From: Rhynchopus sp. YZ270_cl-10
Lineage: Eukaryota; Euglenozoa; Diplonemea; Diplonemida; Diplonemidae
Reading direction: 5' to 3'
Length of the DNA: 64,000 bases
NCBI GenBank assembly: GCA_964035575.1
Contig: OZ037851.1
Coordinates: forward strand, 62,001 to 126,000
The stretch's first letter is position 1, and each line of letters begins with the position of its first letter. Of the stretch, positions 62,195-64,000 are shown piece after piece. The notes below the pieces were generated by a model, which was given only the letters and a program-made list of their open reading frames with translations, made no database searches and had not been told where the DNA came from. The position numbers and the translations under genes are program-made.

Positions 62195-64000
62195 CTAATT
62201 AGTGAAGTACGCTTCGGATAGAAGTTCGGAACATGACATTCTGTCGTCAGGTTCCTCTTTGAGACAGGCTTCGAGAACGGAGCGAGCCGGAGCATCGATG
62301 CTGTCGGGGATGGTGGGGCGGAGCTCGCAGAGCCCGACCTGGTAGACGAAGGTGACTGGGAGGAATGTGTCGAGGGCCACGTCGTAGGGCACGACACCCA
62401 GGAGCAGCTCCGCCATGGTGATCCCAAAGGACCACACATCGGACTTCACGTTGCGCTCTCCTTGGATGACCTCAGGCGACATGTACAGAGGTGTCCCAAC
62501 CATGGGTGCAGAAGTGGTGTCGCTATCAATGGCACCCCCCGCAAGACTCGCGCACGTACCAAAGTCCGCCAGTTTGCACGTCCCATCGCTGCAGACCAAA
62601 ACATTGCCAGGCTTCAAGTCACGATGCATAATCTCCTGTTGATGAAGAAACTCCAGTCCCTTAAGCATGTCTTTGGTGTACCGCTTGACAGTCGATTCGT
62701 TGAAGCAGCCGAAGTGTTGCAAAAGCTGTGCCAAGCTGCCACCTGGCATGTACTCCATGCAGATGACAATGAGTTGGTCAAGCACGGCGAGGCCGTGGTA
62801 GACGACAATGTGTTCGTGGCGCACCTTGCTCAGCATTGACACCTGAAAGGTTGTTTTTTGTGTTTTTTTGTATGAAATCAAAAAATGGGGCAAGTGTCCA
62901 ACATACCTCATTCGCAAGCTCCTTGACAGTCTCTTTATCGTGCGAGATGTTAAGCACCTTGAGCGCAATGAGCTCCCCATCTGGCGTCATCCCGACGTAC
63001 ACTTTGCCGTAGGACCCCTCCCCGAGCACCTTGCCGGAGGAGTAGACGTCTTTGTTCTTTGTTGTCGTGATCTTGGGTGGCAGCTGGTCTGGGTAGCCAC
63101 CTGAGTACGCCTCTGAGCAAGCTGTGGTGATGAGTGCAGAGTGTGCTCCCTCTGTGGGCGCGGTGCGAGCACCGATGCTGCTGTGGTTCGTGTCCGCAGC
63201 ACTGAAGTGCGCTTGGGAGATGTCCTGCATAGAGTTGCTGATGGGGAGGGCGAGGAGGGGAGAGCGGAACTCCTCCTGCTCCAGCTCCTCCTCTTGCGCC
63301 TTCAGCATCGCGCAGAGGTCGTTTGCGTCGTCTGCAGTCGAGGCTGTCAGCTCGGAGATCTGCGTGGGTTCGGGGATGCCGCCACACCAACCTTCGTTGT
63401 TGGGCAGCTGCAGCTCAAAGTCCTCCCAAGGCATGCGGCTCTTGCGTACGTAGGGGTCTCCCCGTCCAGGTGCACCCTGCTGCTCAAAGAGACGTGCCAG
63501 GTTGAGCACACGGCTCACCTGCCGGTCCTCCTTCTCCAGCTTCTCAAGCACCCCCCTCGCCTCGCTAAAGTAGCCCTGCGTGAAGAGCCGCCACCCTTCG
63601 TTGTACACCTGCTTCTCCTCCTGCCCGTTCGTGTCCGGTGCAGTGATCTGAGGGACAGTGCTCTTCTCGCCCTTGAGCTCGTACATAAGCATCATCTTGC
63701 TGACTTGGTCTTCGCGGGAGTCGATCACTACCTTGTCCACTGCGCGTGCATCGAGACTCGCACGCACACGATCAAATGTTTCCTCAGAGATCAGAACCGA
63801 CACACCTAGGTAGCTGCAAAGGTGTGACGCGCCCTGCACAATGTCCAAGGGAACGCCAGACGCGGCAATGGCCCTAGTGTTGTTGTCGCCGACAGCGCCT
63901 GCCATTAAAGGGCCTGTGGCAACAACGGAAGAGATCTTGAGGTTGTGCGAGAAGGCACGCCGTTTGAGCTCCATGGCACAGAAGCACGCATGCTGTGCAT
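62195..64000 (-). CDS. Cyclase-like/TPR-like/protein kinase fusion, 5' end beyond the window
   Basis: Exon to 62907, then a 64-nt intron (62843-62906, GTATGT, TTTCAG, phase 0), then exon 62842-62195. The frame is open to the window edge, so the N-terminus is missing. Visible first is the second half of a class III nucleotidyl-cyclase-like domain (SSVVATGPLMAGAVGDNNTR; GVSVLISEETFDRV). The usual VNxAxR catalytic Asn/Arg positions read LDIVQGAS, so it is probably inactive. Next is a TPR-like helix pair (YNEGWRLFTQGYFSEARGVL) and an acidic linker. The kinase domain is complete: GEGSYG, ALKVL, HRDLKPGNVLV, DFG, GTPLYMSPEV and DVWSFG, closest to STE11/MAPKKK. A signalling kinase with a regulatory cyclase-like module is inferred. 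Confidence 0.87.

Overview
The window is nuclear DNA of a eukaryote, most likely a protist I cannot place. Coding stretches are GC-rich and sit in AT-rich, homopolymer-laden spacers. Nine introns can be read directly as GT-AG introns, nearly all with a GTATGY donor, and six of them are only 43-74 nt. Every host gene I can support (14 of 14) lies on the minus strand, as in a long unidirectional cluster. Nothing bacterial, no CRISPR, no rRNA and no convincing tRNA was seen.

Layout. 0-5 kb: a three-exon gene ending in a villin headpiece, and a small gene with an N-terminal MGCGQS lipid-anchor motif. 5-25 kb: a repeat-rich stretch with small inverted-repeat elements, a 1.25-kb near-perfect palindrome, a hAT transposase relic, a 5.2-kb retroelement and a piggyBac-like MITE. 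The retroelement's reverse transcriptase (closest in motifs to Penelope-like elements) is in one frame with an apparently complete ubiquitin-specific protease (USP) domain. 26-49 kb: the gene-dense core. It holds a zinc-ribbon protein, two tandem propeller-like paralogues, a coiled-coil protein, a secreted N,N-dimethylformamidase-like protein ending in EDEL, a two-TM cysteine-rich protein, two AIG1/FAR-17a-like membrane proteins and two copies of a many-TM protein. One many-TM copy is a chimera that took its promoter and first exon-like segment from the neighbouring two-TM gene. Two further long palindromes (27.9-29.1 and 45.4-46.05 kb) and a second hAT relic lie between these genes. 49-54 and 56-61 kb: AT-rich spacers with no supportable gene. 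54.2-56.2 kb: a four-exon hemerythrin-like (HHE) protein. 62.2-64 kb: the 3' part of a gene joining a degenerate class III cyclase-like domain, a TPR-like segment and a STE11-type kinase; it runs off the window.

The genes do not form one pathway. Several encode membrane, lipid-anchored, cytoskeletal or signalling proteins. The clearest connected story is the 39.5-49 kb region, where local duplication, deletion and fusion made a chimeric membrane-protein gene, left a fragment of an AIG1-like gene, and preserved an empty site that dates a small MITE insertion.
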